Shown here: one piece after another, positions 1 through 6,108 of the stretch
How the letters are laid out: each line of letters starts with the position of its first letter
Numbering within the stretch: position 1 is the stretch's first letter
From: Paracoccaceae bacterium
GTDB taxonomy: Bacteria; Pseudomonadota; Alphaproteobacteria; Rhodobacterales; Rhodobacteraceae
Reading direction: 5' to 3'
Length of the DNA stretch: 8,416 nt
NCBI GenBank assembly: GCA_015487255.1
Contig: WFQA01000295.1
Coordinates: forward strand, 1 to 8,416
Made by a program: the position numbers and the translations under genes
Notes under the pieces: generated by a model
Told to the model about the DNA's origin: nothing
Database searches by the model: none
Seen by the model: only the letters and a program-made list of their open reading frames with translations

Positions 1-1026
1 GCACAGCCCCAACCCCCCGGCACTGTAACAGCAGGGGATCAACAGCCGGCCACAAGCCCCGCGCCTGAACTGGCACCCACCACCCCCGGCCCAACCCCCG
101 ATTTGCCGCAAAACCCTGCCGTGGCGCTGGGCGCTCAGCCCGTGCCTTTGCTCACGCAATCCAGCCCGCCGCTTTCACTGGCGCAGGTTTTGCCCCCCGG
201 TCAGGCGCCAAAGCCTGGCCAGATAGCCCCGAGCTTTGATCTGGTGCGGGTGGCCCCTGATGGCAACACCGTGATCGCGGGGCGCGCCGCGCCGGGGGCC
301 AATGTGCAGATATTCTCGGGCAATGTGCCAATAGGTGAAGCCACCGCCAGCCCGCGCGGCGAGTTTGTGGCTTTTTTGAGCGACCCGGCCAGCGCCCCGC
401 CGGTTTCGCAAATCGAGGGCCTTTCCGAAACTGCCGCGCTTGTGGTCTCCCAGGAAGATATCATTATCCTGCCCCGTCAGCCCGACACCCCGGATGCCGC
501 CCCGATCGTGCTGCGCCGCACGCCCGACGAAGTGCAGGTTTTGCAGCCCGCCGGCCCGGCGATTCCGAGCAATATCAGCCTTGATCTGGTCAGCTATTCC
601 CCCAGTGGCGCGGTAAAGCTGGCCGGGCGTGGCCAGCCGGGCAATGTGGCGCGCATCTATGCCAACGGGGCGCTGGCGGGCGAGGCGCTGATCGCCGCAG
701 GAGGCAACTGGGGGTTGGAGATCAGCGACCTTGCCGAAGGCCGCTATGTGTTGCGGGTTGATGAAATCACTCCGTCAGGTCAGGTTGCAAGCCGCACCGA
801 ATCACCGTTTCAGCGCGAGTTTCCGGCCGCCGAACAGCCGGGAACATTTTTACAGGGGGCACGGGTGATTGTGCAGCCGGGCAATACGCTTTGGCTGATG
901 GCCACCGAGGCCTATGGCGACGGAGACGCCTACACCCAGATTTTCTCGGCCAATAAAGACGCGATCCGCGATCCGGACCTGATTTACCCCGGCCAGATAT
1001 TTTCCATTCCGCGGGTTGAGGAATAG
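1..1026 (+). CDS. LysM-domain envelope protein with Ig-like repeats (5' partial)
   Basis: The reading frame is open from the first base of the window and ends at a TAG at 1024-1026, giving 341 visible residues; the true start lies upstream. A TTG at 103 could be read as a start, but the upstream codons continue the same Pro/Ala/Thr/Gln-rich composition, so I treat the gene as truncated by the window edge. The visible order is a proline-rich low-complexity linker (about residues 1-75), two related Ig-like modules (about 78-129 and 192-269, each opening with an S-x-D-L-V strand and holding an A-G-R-x-x-P-G turn), and a C-terminal LysM domain (about 288-338) with the hallmarks PGNTLW, an AYGDG turn, a D-P-D-L-I-Y-P-G-Q segment and a final IP. 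LysM domains bind N-acetylglucosamine-containing glycans such as peptidoglycan, so a periplasmic or cell-wall role is likely. No catalytic domain is visible. The exporter gene follows after a short gap and may be co-transcribed. Confidence 0.9.
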   Translation, partial: AQPQPPGTVTAGDQQPATSPAPELAPTTPGPTPDLPQNPAVALGAQPVPLLTQSSPPLSLAQVLPPGQAPKPGQIAPSFDLVRVAPDGNTVIAGRAAPGANVQIFSGNVPIGEATASPRGEFVAFLSDPASAPPVSQIEGLSETAALVVSQEDIIILPRQPDTPDAAPIVLRRTPDEVQVLQPAGPAIPSNISLDLVSYSPSGAVKLAGRGQPGNVARIYANGALAGEALIAAGGNWGLEISDLAEGRYVLRVDEITPSGQVASRTESPFQREFPAAEQPGTFLQGARVIVQPGNTLWLMATEAYGDGDAYTQIFSANKDAIRDPDLIYPGQIFSIPRVEE

Positions 1027-1084
1027 TCAAAGCCCCTCTGGCACTTTGCCGCCAAAAGCCCTATTTGTAACCGATGCGCAAATC

Positions 1085-1089
1085 AGGGG
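1085..1089 (+). promoter_or_regulatory. Ribosome-binding site deciding the exporter start
   Basis: An AGGGG run precedes the ATG at 1095 by about five bases. The alternative ATG at 1074 has only an AT-rich, non-purine leader with no Shine-Dalgarno match. This favours the shorter, 603-residue form of the Atm1-type protein. Confidence 0.55.
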
Positions 1090-1094
1090 CACCG

Positions 1095-2906
1095 ATGCAA
1101 CAAAATAACGACGCCGAAAACTACAGCGGCTGGAAAACCATTCAGAGGGTTGCGCCTTATCTATGGCCGAAAAACCGGTTTTGGCTGCGGTTTCGGGTGG
1201 TGCTGGCAATGCTGGCGCTGATCTTGGCCAAGGTTGCCACGGTGCTGACGCCATTTTTCTATATGAAGGCAGTGGATGTGCTGGCCCCGGAAGGTGCGGC
1301 CAGTGATGCGGGCTGGCTGGTGGGCATTTCTGCGGCCGGGCTGGTGATCGGCTATGGGCTGATGCGCCTTGCCGGGGTTGGATTCAACCAGTTGCGCGAT
1401 GCTATTTTTGCCCGGGTGGGCCAACGCGCACTCAGGGTTTTGGCGCGCGAAACCTTCACCCATATTCATGCGCTTAGCCTGCGCTACCACCTGCAGCGGA
1501 AAACCGGCGGTCTGTCGCGGGTCATCGAGCGCGGGGTCAAGGGGGTGGAGTTTTTACTGCGCTTCATGCTGTTTTCGGTTGGGCCGCTGATATTGGAATT
1601 GCTGCTGGTGGGGATCGTGCTGGTGACGGTGTTTGATATCCGCTATCTTGGCGTGGTTGGCTTCACCATCTTTCTTTATGTGATTTTCACTTTCAAGGTC
1701 ACGGAATGGCGGGTGAGCATCCGCAAAGAACAAAACAAGGCGGATACCGATGCCAACCAAAAGGCGATAGACAGCCTGCTCAATTTTGAAACCGTAAAGT
1801 ATTTCAGCGCCGAGGAGCGTGAGGCGCGGCGCTATGATGTGTCGATGCGGGCCTATGAGGTGGCGGCGATCAAAACCAACTATACGCTTGGCTTCCTCAA
1901 CTTCGGCCAATCGGCGTTGATCACCACCGGCCTGGTGATTGTGATGATCATGGCCGCAATCGGGGTGCAGGATGGCACATTGACCGTGGGGGAGTTTGTT
2001 GGCGTTAATACCTACATGATCCAACTGGTGCTGCCGCTGAACTTTCTCGGCACGGTTTATCGTGAGATACGGCAATCACTGGTAGATATGGGAGAGATGT
2101 TTTCGCTGCTTGAGCAGCCCCCCGAGATAAAAGACAAGCCGGGCGCGCCGCCGCTGCGGGTTGCGGGGGGTGAGGTTTCATTTGAGAATGTCGATTTTTT
2201 CTATGATGGAAACCGGCAGATATTACACGGGCTTAACCTGCGGGTCGGGCCGGGGCAGACGATTGCGGTGGTTGGGCCGTCCGGCTCGGGCAAATCAACC
2301 ATCGGGCGGCTGTTGTTTCGGTTTTATGATGTGAGCAGTGGTGCGCTGAAGATCGACGGGCAGGATGTGCGTGATGTGCGCCAGAGCAGCCTGCGCGAAC
2401 AAATCGGCGTGGTGCCGCAAGATACGGTGCTGTTTAATGACACGATCGGCTATAACATTGCCTATGGTCGTGAGAATGCCAGCGAGGCAGATGTGGTTGA
2501 AGCGGCCAGAGCGGCACAGATCCATGATTTCATCATGAGCCTGCCCAACGGTTATGATACCGCTGTGGGCGAGCGCGGGCTGAAGCTTTCGGGTGGTGAA
2601 AAGCAGCGGGTGGGCATTGCGCGCACCTTGCTGAAAAACCCGCCGATCCTGCTGCTTGACGAGGCGACCTCGGCGCTGGACAGCGAGACCGAGCAGGGTA
2701 TTTTGGAAAGCCTGCGAGCCATGGGGCAGGGGCGCAGCGTGATCACCATCGCGCATCGGCTGTCAACCGTGGTGGATGCGGATAAGATCGTGGTGCTCGA
2801 AAAAGGCCGTGTGGTGGAAGAGGGCACCCATATGGAACTGCTGGCACAAAACGGGCGCTATGCCAGCATGTGGCAGCGCCAACGGGCCGATATGGCAGAG
2901 ACCTGA
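1095..2906 (+). CDS. Atm1/ABCB7-type ABC exporter (fused permease and ATPase)
   Basis: This is a complete half-transporter of 603 residues that should act as a homodimer in the inner membrane. The N-terminal half (about residues 30-325) is the six-helix exporter domain. The C-terminal half is the ATPase, with Walker A GPSGSGKST (394-402), signature LSGGE (498-502), Walker B ILLLDE (518-523) and a switch histidine in AHRLS (554). Features typical of the Atm1 family rather than MsbA are NFETVKYF after the third helix pair, the LNFGQ motif in the later membrane segment, and paired arginines four residues apart in RVSIR (206, 210), a region that contacts glutathione in characterised Atm1 proteins. 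Bacterial and mitochondrial members export glutathione-coordinated or persulfide species and relate to Fe-S and heavy-metal homeostasis; the exact substrate here is inferred. An in-frame ATG lies at 1074, but the ATG at 1095 has an AGGGG ribosome-binding sequence about five bases upstream and is preferred. Confidence 0.93.
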   Translation: MQQNNDAENYSGWKTIQRVAPYLWPKNRFWLRFRVVLAMLALILAKVATVLTPFFYMKAVDVLAPEGAASDAGWLVGISAAGLVIGYGLMRLAGVGFNQLRDAIFARVGQRALRVLARETFTHIHALSLRYHLQRKTGGLSRVIERGVKGVEFLLRFMLFSVGPLILELLLVGIVLVTVFDIRYLGVVGFTIFLYVIFTFKVTEWRVSIRKEQNKADTDANQKAIDSLLNFETVKYFSAEEREARRYDVSMRAYEVAAIKTNYTLGFLNFGQSALITTGLVIVMIMAAIGVQDGTLTVGEFVGVNTYMIQLVLPLNFLGTVYREIRQSLVDMGEMFSLLEQPPEIKDKPGAPPLRVAGGEVSFENVDFFYDGNRQILHGLNLRVGPGQTIAVVGPSGSGKSTIGRLLFRFYDVSSGALKIDGQDVRDVRQSSLREQIGVVPQDTVLFNDTIGYNIAYGRENASEADVVEAARAAQIHDFIMSLPNGYDTAVGERGLKLSGGEKQRVGIARTLLKNPPILLLDEATSALDSETEQGILESLRAMGQGRSVITIAHRLSTVVDADKIVVLEKGRVVEEGTHMELLAQNGRYASMWQRQRADMAET

Positions 2907-3091
2907 CTTTGGTTTCTTTCTTTGCCAAATACTCCGGGGGTGAGCGCTTGCGCGAGGGGGCAGCGCCCCCTTGCCGAGCGTAGCGAGGCCACGCCCAACG
3001 GGAGGTGACTTTTTGCGCAGCAAAACGACGCCGACGGGCGGGAGAGCTTGCTTTCATTTTATATGCTGTGCTTATGGCAGGCATTGCTTTT

Positions 3092-3112
3092 CCGCCTGTC
3101 GGCGGCATTTTT
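3092..3112 (+). terminator. Candidate intrinsic terminator of the Atm1-type gene
   Basis: A 5-bp GC stem (CCGCC/GGCGG) with a four-base TGTC loop is followed two bases later by five T residues at 3108-3112. It lies about 185 bases past the exporter stop codon on the same strand. The stem is short and the T-tract is offset, so this is a modest match to a Rho-independent terminator. The nearby CATTTTTGC/GCAAAAATG hairpin partly overlaps it and could compete with it. Confidence 0.4.
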
Positions 3113-3131
3113 GCAACAAGTGGCAAAAATG
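3106..3131. repeat. Perfect 9-bp inverted repeat
   Basis: The arms CATTTTTGC (3106-3114) and GCAAAAATG (3123-3131) are exact reverse complements around an eight-base loop, AACAAGTG. The element lies in the convergent gap and can form on transcripts from either direction. It may help end transcription on both strands or protect 3' ends; nothing in the sequence decides between these. Confidence 0.6.
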
Positions 3132-3185
3132 ACTGGCCGGCGGCGATGGCCTCGCTTGCGCTCGGCGGTCTTGCCGAAAGGGCGG

Positions 3186-3710
3186 TTATTTATTGCCGGG
3201 GTCGGGTGGGGTTTCGCCAATCAGGTCTTCCATGAACTGGCTGATCAACTGCGTGCGGCCATTGGCACCGGCTTTGCGGAAAATCGCGTTTACCTGCGCT
3301 TTGACCGTGCCAATGCTTTTGCCCCGCACCTCGGCAATTTCAGCGTTTGACAACCCTTTCATCACAAAAAGCCCAACATCGCGCTCGGACGGGGTAAGTC
3401 CCCAATCGTCAAAGCTTTTCCACATCAGCTCATAAAACGCCTTGCGGGCCACCAGCATCTGCCGGGCCATATCGCGCTGCTGGCGTGAAAGATTACGAAA
3501 GGCGATAAAGCCAAGCAGCGAGCCGAGCAACAGGGCAATAATGGTGATGATCTGCACCATCTCGCGAAATTCCCAGCTTAACGGGGTTTTCCGGAGGCCG
3601 AATATATCGGCCACCAGATCAAATATGAAAAACATCGAAAACAGAAGCTGCAAAGCCACAATACTACCAAGGATGATCTTGTCATAACGGTTTTTGGAAC
3701 GTGGTTTCAT
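3186..3710 (-). CDS. Membrane-anchored LuxR-type transcriptional regulator
   Basis: The protein has 174 residues with an unusual layout for a LuxR-family regulator. Two hydrophobic segments (about 12-36 and 52-72) form an N-terminal membrane hairpin. A basic/polar helical linker (about 73-100) follows, then a C-terminal GerE/LuxR helix-turn-helix (about 104-160). The DNA-binding domain shows LTPSERDV, the GLSNAEIA helix, a GTVKAQVNAIFRKAGA recognition region and RTQLIS, all standard family positions. There is no response-regulator receiver or autoinducer-binding domain, so the input must come through the membrane part, a partner protein or expression level. The gene begins 39 bases after the PepSY-like gene on the same strand, so the two are probably one operon. 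Only a weak AAGAAG-like sequence precedes the ATG. Target genes are unknown; autoregulation of this operon is a plausible inference. Small membrane-tethered LuxR proteins of this kind are usually annotated only as helix-turn-helix regulators. Confidence 0.88.
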   Translation of the reverse strand: MKPRSKNRYDKIILGSIVALQLLFSMFFIFDLVADIFGLRKTPLSWEFREMVQIITIIALLLGSLLGFIAFRNLSRQQRDMARQMLVARKAFYELMWKSFDDWGLTPSERDVGLFVMKGLSNAEIAEVRGKSIGTVKAQVNAIFRKAGANGRTQLISQFMEDLIGETPPDPGNK

Positions 3711-3749
3711 CAGCTTGTCTTCTTTGATTGATGTTCGTGGAATTTGAGC

Positions 3750-4259
3750 TTAGTTGCCGCCCATGCCGCCGCCATTACCGCCGCCCATGCCACCGCCGCC
3801 GTTACCGCCGCCCATGCCGCCATCGTTGCCGCTACCCATGTTGCCACCGTTGCCGCCATCACCCATGCCACCTTCGGAACCGCCCATTTGCTCTTCCATC
3901 TGGTCACGAAGTTCCTGCATGGCTTCCATGCCCTGCGCCATTGAGCCGTCATGCTCACGCACGATATTGCGCAAAATCTCGCCGGTATTGGGGTTCAGCA
4001 CCACTTCACGCATGCTGTCTTCACCATAAGCCATTACCTTGGCGCGGCCCATCATGGTGCGGCGAATTTCGATATAGGTAAAGCCCTCGGCTTTCAGCGC
4101 CTCAACAACAGCCTGCACTTCGGGGATCAGCGCCATGGCTTCGTTTTTCACCAGCACTTGCACTTCGGCAGGGGTGGCTGGTGTGGTTTGCGCATAGGCA
4201 AAACCGGTGCTGAGCAAAGTTGCTGTCAGGCCGGCGGCGATCAGGTTTGTAAGTTTCAT
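3750..4259 (-). CDS. Secreted PepSY-like protein with Met/Gly/Asn-rich repeat tail
   Basis: The start chosen at 4259 begins a 169-residue protein with a classical signal peptide: MKLTN, a hydrophobic core and likely cleavage after AYA at residue 23. A GGAG ribosome-binding site lies eight bases upstream. The frame stays open to an ATG at 4385, but that extension would bury the signal peptide and is unlikely. Residues about 46-98 resemble a PepSY fold: a helix ending LKAEGF, a strand containing YIEIRR, and a closing LNPNTGEILR. A Met-rich, charged helix follows (about 106-125), then a tail (126-169) made almost only of Gly, Asn and Met, with methionines at 125, 132, 141, 149, 158 and 166. PepSY domains are small exported domains, sometimes protease-inhibitory. 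Regular methionines could bind Cu(I), which is inference. Export to the periplasm or outside is well supported; the function is not known. It is followed by the membrane-anchored LuxR gene. Confidence 0.85.
   Translation of the reverse strand: MKLTNLIAAGLTATLLSTGFAYAQTTPATPAEVQVLVKNEAMALIPEVQAVVEALKAEGFTYIEIRRTMMGRAKVMAYGEDSMREVVLNPNTGEILRNIVREHDGSMAQGMEAMQELRDQMEEQMGGSEGGMGDGGNGGNMGSGNDGGMGGGNGGGGMGGGNGGGMGGN
3753..3884 (-). repeat. Degenerate in-gene tandem repeat encoding the Gly/Asn/Met tail
   Basis: The 12-mer GCCGCCCATGCC (plus-strand reading) occurs exactly at 3756-3767, 3780-3791 and 3807-3818, a period of 24 then 27 bases. More diverged copies run to about 3870. Each unit encodes a G-M-G-G/N-G-G type segment. 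All spacings are multiples of three, so gain or loss of units keeps the frame. This is the pattern expected of an expanding or contracting coding repeat. Confidence 0.75.
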
Positions 4260-4266
4260 TTTATAT

Positions 4267-4272
4267 TCTCCA
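4267..4272 (-). promoter_or_regulatory. Ribosome-binding site deciding the PepSY-like start
   Basis: Read on the minus strand this is TGGAGA, and its GGAG core sits eight bases before the ATG at 4259. Together with the signal peptide that starts there, it argues against the upstream in-frame ATG at 4385. Confidence 0.7.
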
Positions 4273-4435
4273 GTTGTTACTCGCTGATCAGGATGACCGC
4301 GATTGCCCTGAATTAAACCCCGCTGCCCAAAACATGATATAGGGCCAGAGGTATAGAAGCCACATTTAACCCAAGGCTTATGCATATTAAAATATGAATA
4401 TTTGCTAACTAGCTGTAATATATCAATAAATACAC

Positions 4436-4465
4436 GGTTTCAGATAGATAAAATTGTCTGAAACC
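4436..4465 (-). terminator. Perfect 9-bp inverted repeat downstream of yejF: terminator or operator
   Basis: The arms GGTTTCAGA (4436-4444) and TCTGAAACC (4457-4465) are exact reverse complements around a 12-base AT-rich loop. The element lies about 78 bases past the yejF stop. On the minus strand it is followed by AU-rich sequence without a clean T-run, so it would be an atypical intrinsic terminator. Its position upstream of the PepSY/LuxR operon also allows a role as a regulator-binding palindrome. The sequence does not settle which. Confidence 0.4.
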
Positions 4466-4542
4466 TCTCCTCCGGCCTTGCGCCCGTAAACCTTGATCTA
4501 GACCTGTGGTTTAGGTCGTTACAGCCCCGGGGTTAGGCCTTA

Positions 4543-6108
4543 TCACCGCAAAGCCGCTGCCAGGAGCGCTTTTGTATAACCGGTTTGGGGCGATTCGAAT
4601 ATCGCGTCAACGCTGCCCGCCTCGACAACATCACCATTCTTCATTACCACCACCTTATGGCTGAGTGCGCGCACCACCCGCAGATCGTGGCTGATAAACA
4701 GATAAGAAAGCCCGAGCCGCGCCTGCAAGCCACGCAGCAGGTCGATGATCTGCAATTGCACGGTCATATCCAGCGCCGAGGTCGGCTCATCCAGCACCAG
4801 CAGCTTGGGTTGCAGAATCAGTGCGCGGGCGATGGCGATACGCTGGCGCTGGCCACCGGAAAACTCGTGCGGGTAGCGCGATTTCATCTCCGGGTCCAGC
4901 CCGACCTCGCGGAGCACATCATCCACCAGCGCCTCCCGGTCCCCCTCAAACCCGTGCACCCCCAGCCCTTCGGTGACGATCTCGTCAATATTCATCCGGG
5001 GCGAAAGCGAGCCAAAAGGATCCTGAAACACGATCTGGAAATCCTTGCGCAGCGGGCGCAGAGCATTGCCCGACATATTGTCGATCCGGGTGCCGTTCAG
5101 GCTGATCTCCCCCTCAGAGCCGATCAGCCGCAAAAGCGCCAGGGCCACGGTGGTTTTGCCCGAGCCGCTTTCGCCGACAATCCCCAATGTCTCCCCCTTG
5201 CGCAGGCTCAGGTCAACCCGGTTGACCGCCTTGATATGCCCAACCGTGCGTTTGAGCAGCCCGCGCTGGATCGGAAACCAGACCTTCAGCGCCTCGACCT
5301 TCAGCAGCTCCGCCGCCCCCCCGGGCACAGGTGCGGGCTGGCCGCCGGGCACCGCCTCGATCAGTTTTCTGGTATAAGGGTGGCTGGGGTTGTCAAAGAT
5401 TTCAACAGTGTTGCCCGACTCGACCACCCGGCCTTCCTGCATCACATAGGTGCGCTCCGCGATATGGCGCACGATGCCCAGATCATGGGTGATAAACAAT
5501 ATCGCCAGCCCCTCCTCACGCTGCAAATCGGCCAGAAGCTGTAATATCTGCGCCTGAATGGTCACATCCAGCGCGGTGGTCGGCTCGTCGGCAATCAGTA
5601 GTTTCGGGCGGTTGGCCAGCGCCATGGCGATCATCACTCTTTGGCGTTGCCCGCCGGAAAGCTGGTGCGGATAAGCCTGTAGGCGGTTTTTGGCATCGGG
5701 AATGCCAACCTTGTCAAGCAGCTCCAGAATGCGCTTTTCCTCATCGCTCCGGCTCAACGGGTGGTGCAGCGAGATCGCCTCGCGCATCTGCTTTTCGATC
5801 GTGTGCAGCGGGTTGAGCGAGGTCATCGGCTCCTGAAAGATAAAGGAAATCTCGTTGCCCCTGATCTTGCGCAGGGCTTTATGGGGCAGGCCGAGCAGCT
5901 CTTCGCCATCAAAGGTCACCGAGCCGGAAACCACCGCATTATCCGGTAATAGCGAAACCGTGGACAGCGCGGTCACCGATTTACCCGAGCCGCTTTCGCC
6001 AACAATCGCCACCGTCTCCCCGGCGCGGATTTCAAGGCTGACATCGCGCACAGCCGGCATATCTCCAAAGGAAACATTCAGCCCTTTGATGCTGAGAACC
6101 GTGCTCAT
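4543..6108 (-). CDS. yejF: YejF, double-ATPase subunit of a peptide ABC importer
   Basis: The 521-residue protein carries two complete ATP-binding domains in tandem, the defining layout of YejF, and is close in length to the E. coli protein (about 529). The first domain has Walker A GESGSGKS (37-44), signature LSGGQ (150-154), Walker B LLIADEP (170-176) and switch His208. The second has GESGSGKTT (312-320), FSGGQ (416-420), LLVLDEP (436-442) and His474. A linker with Pro/Gly (about 252-266) joins them, and each domain ends in an oligopeptide-transporter-type tail (HPYTRKL and TGYTKAL). It should sit on the cytoplasmic face of the YejB/YejE channel and hydrolyse ATP to drive uptake. Its ATG overlaps the yejE stop in an ATGA, and an AAGG ribosome-binding sequence lies seven bases upstream. 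It is the last gene of the operon. All catalytic motifs look intact in both domains. Confidence 0.93.
   Translation of the reverse strand: MSTVLSIKGLNVSFGDMPAVRDVSLEIRAGETVAIVGESGSGKSVTALSTVSLLPDNAVVSGSVTFDGEELLGLPHKALRKIRGNEISFIFQEPMTSLNPLHTIEKQMREAISLHHPLSRSDEEKRILELLDKVGIPDAKNRLQAYPHQLSGGQRQRVMIAMALANRPKLLIADEPTTALDVTIQAQILQLLADLQREEGLAILFITHDLGIVRHIAERTYVMQEGRVVESGNTVEIFDNPSHPYTRKLIEAVPGGQPAPVPGGAAELLKVEALKVWFPIQRGLLKRTVGHIKAVNRVDLSLRKGETLGIVGESGSGKTTVALALLRLIGSEGEISLNGTRIDNMSGNALRPLRKDFQIVFQDPFGSLSPRMNIDEIVTEGLGVHGFEGDREALVDDVLREVGLDPEMKSRYPHEFSGGQRQRIAIARALILQPKLLVLDEPTSALDMTVQLQIIDLLRGLQARLGLSYLFISHDLRVVRALSHKVVVMKNGDVVEAGSVDAIFESPQTGYTKALLAAALR

Larger units (their letters stand above)
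2907..3185. repeat. Gene-free convergent intergenic block rich in inverted repeats
   Basis: This stretch separates the converging exporter and LuxR-type genes and holds no convincing coding sequence. It contains several inverted repeats: GGGGGC-AGC-GCCCCC at 2956-2970, TTTTGC-GCA-GCAAAA at 3011-3025, CCGCC-TGTC-GGCGG at 3092-3105, and CATTTTTGC/GCAAAAATG at 3106-3131. A pair of distant arms, GCCGAGCG..GCGAGGCC (2973-2990) and GGCCTCGC..CGCTCGGC (3148-3166), are reverse complements apart from a 2-3 base centre. The motif around 2925-2970 (TACTCCGGGGG followed by the G5C hairpin) resembles intergenic repeats that I recall as common in Rhodobacteraceae genomes. That resemblance is from memory, not from a search. 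Confidence 0.6.
4260..4542. other. Intergenic region between yejF and the PepSY-like gene
   Basis: This gap of 283 bases has no supported gene. It should hold the end of the yej transcript and the promoter of the PepSY/LuxR pair, both on the minus strand. The part at about 4380-4435 is strikingly AT-rich compared with the rest of the window and is the likeliest promoter area. On the minus strand it contains a TTGATA that could be a -35 box, but no convincing -10 box at 16-18 bases, so I do not place a promoter. A perfect hairpin lies at 4436-4465. A shorter GACCT/AGGTC inverted repeat (4501-4505 and 4513-4517) lies close after the yejF stop. Confidence 0.6.

Noticed and set aside
103..1026. 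TTG at 103 as the start of the LysM protein
   Set aside because: The frame is open with matching proline-rich composition back to base 1 and there is no Shine-Dalgarno sequence before the TTG.
1554..2075. Open frame of 173 codons opposite the Atm1-type gene
   Set aside because: It overlaps a conserved membrane domain on the other strand and its His/Gln-rich translation looks like no known family.
3005..3350. Two plus-strand open frames crossing from the repeat block into the LuxR-type gene
   Set aside because: They run through hairpin repeats and then antisense to the helix-turn-helix coding region, with no ribosome-binding site or domain.
3753..3884. CRISPR-like array from the repeated 12-mer
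   Set aside because: The spacers are too short, themselves repetitive, and the whole tract is in frame inside a signal-peptide protein.
4260..4385. Upstream in-frame extension of the PepSY-like gene to an ATG at 4385
   Set aside because: It would place 42 residues with no family resemblance in front of a clear signal peptide, and the inner ATG at 4259 has a good GGAG site.
4400..4475. Possible leader peptide after the strong purine run GGAGGAGAGG on the minus strand
   Set aside because: Only a tiny GTG-started frame of about eight codons follows, at poor spacing and inside the hairpin region.
4585..5544. Long open frame opposite yejF
   Set aside because: It is antisense to a gene with intact ATPase motifs and its translation is rich in His/Gln/Arg with no recognisable domain, as expected for a shadow frame.
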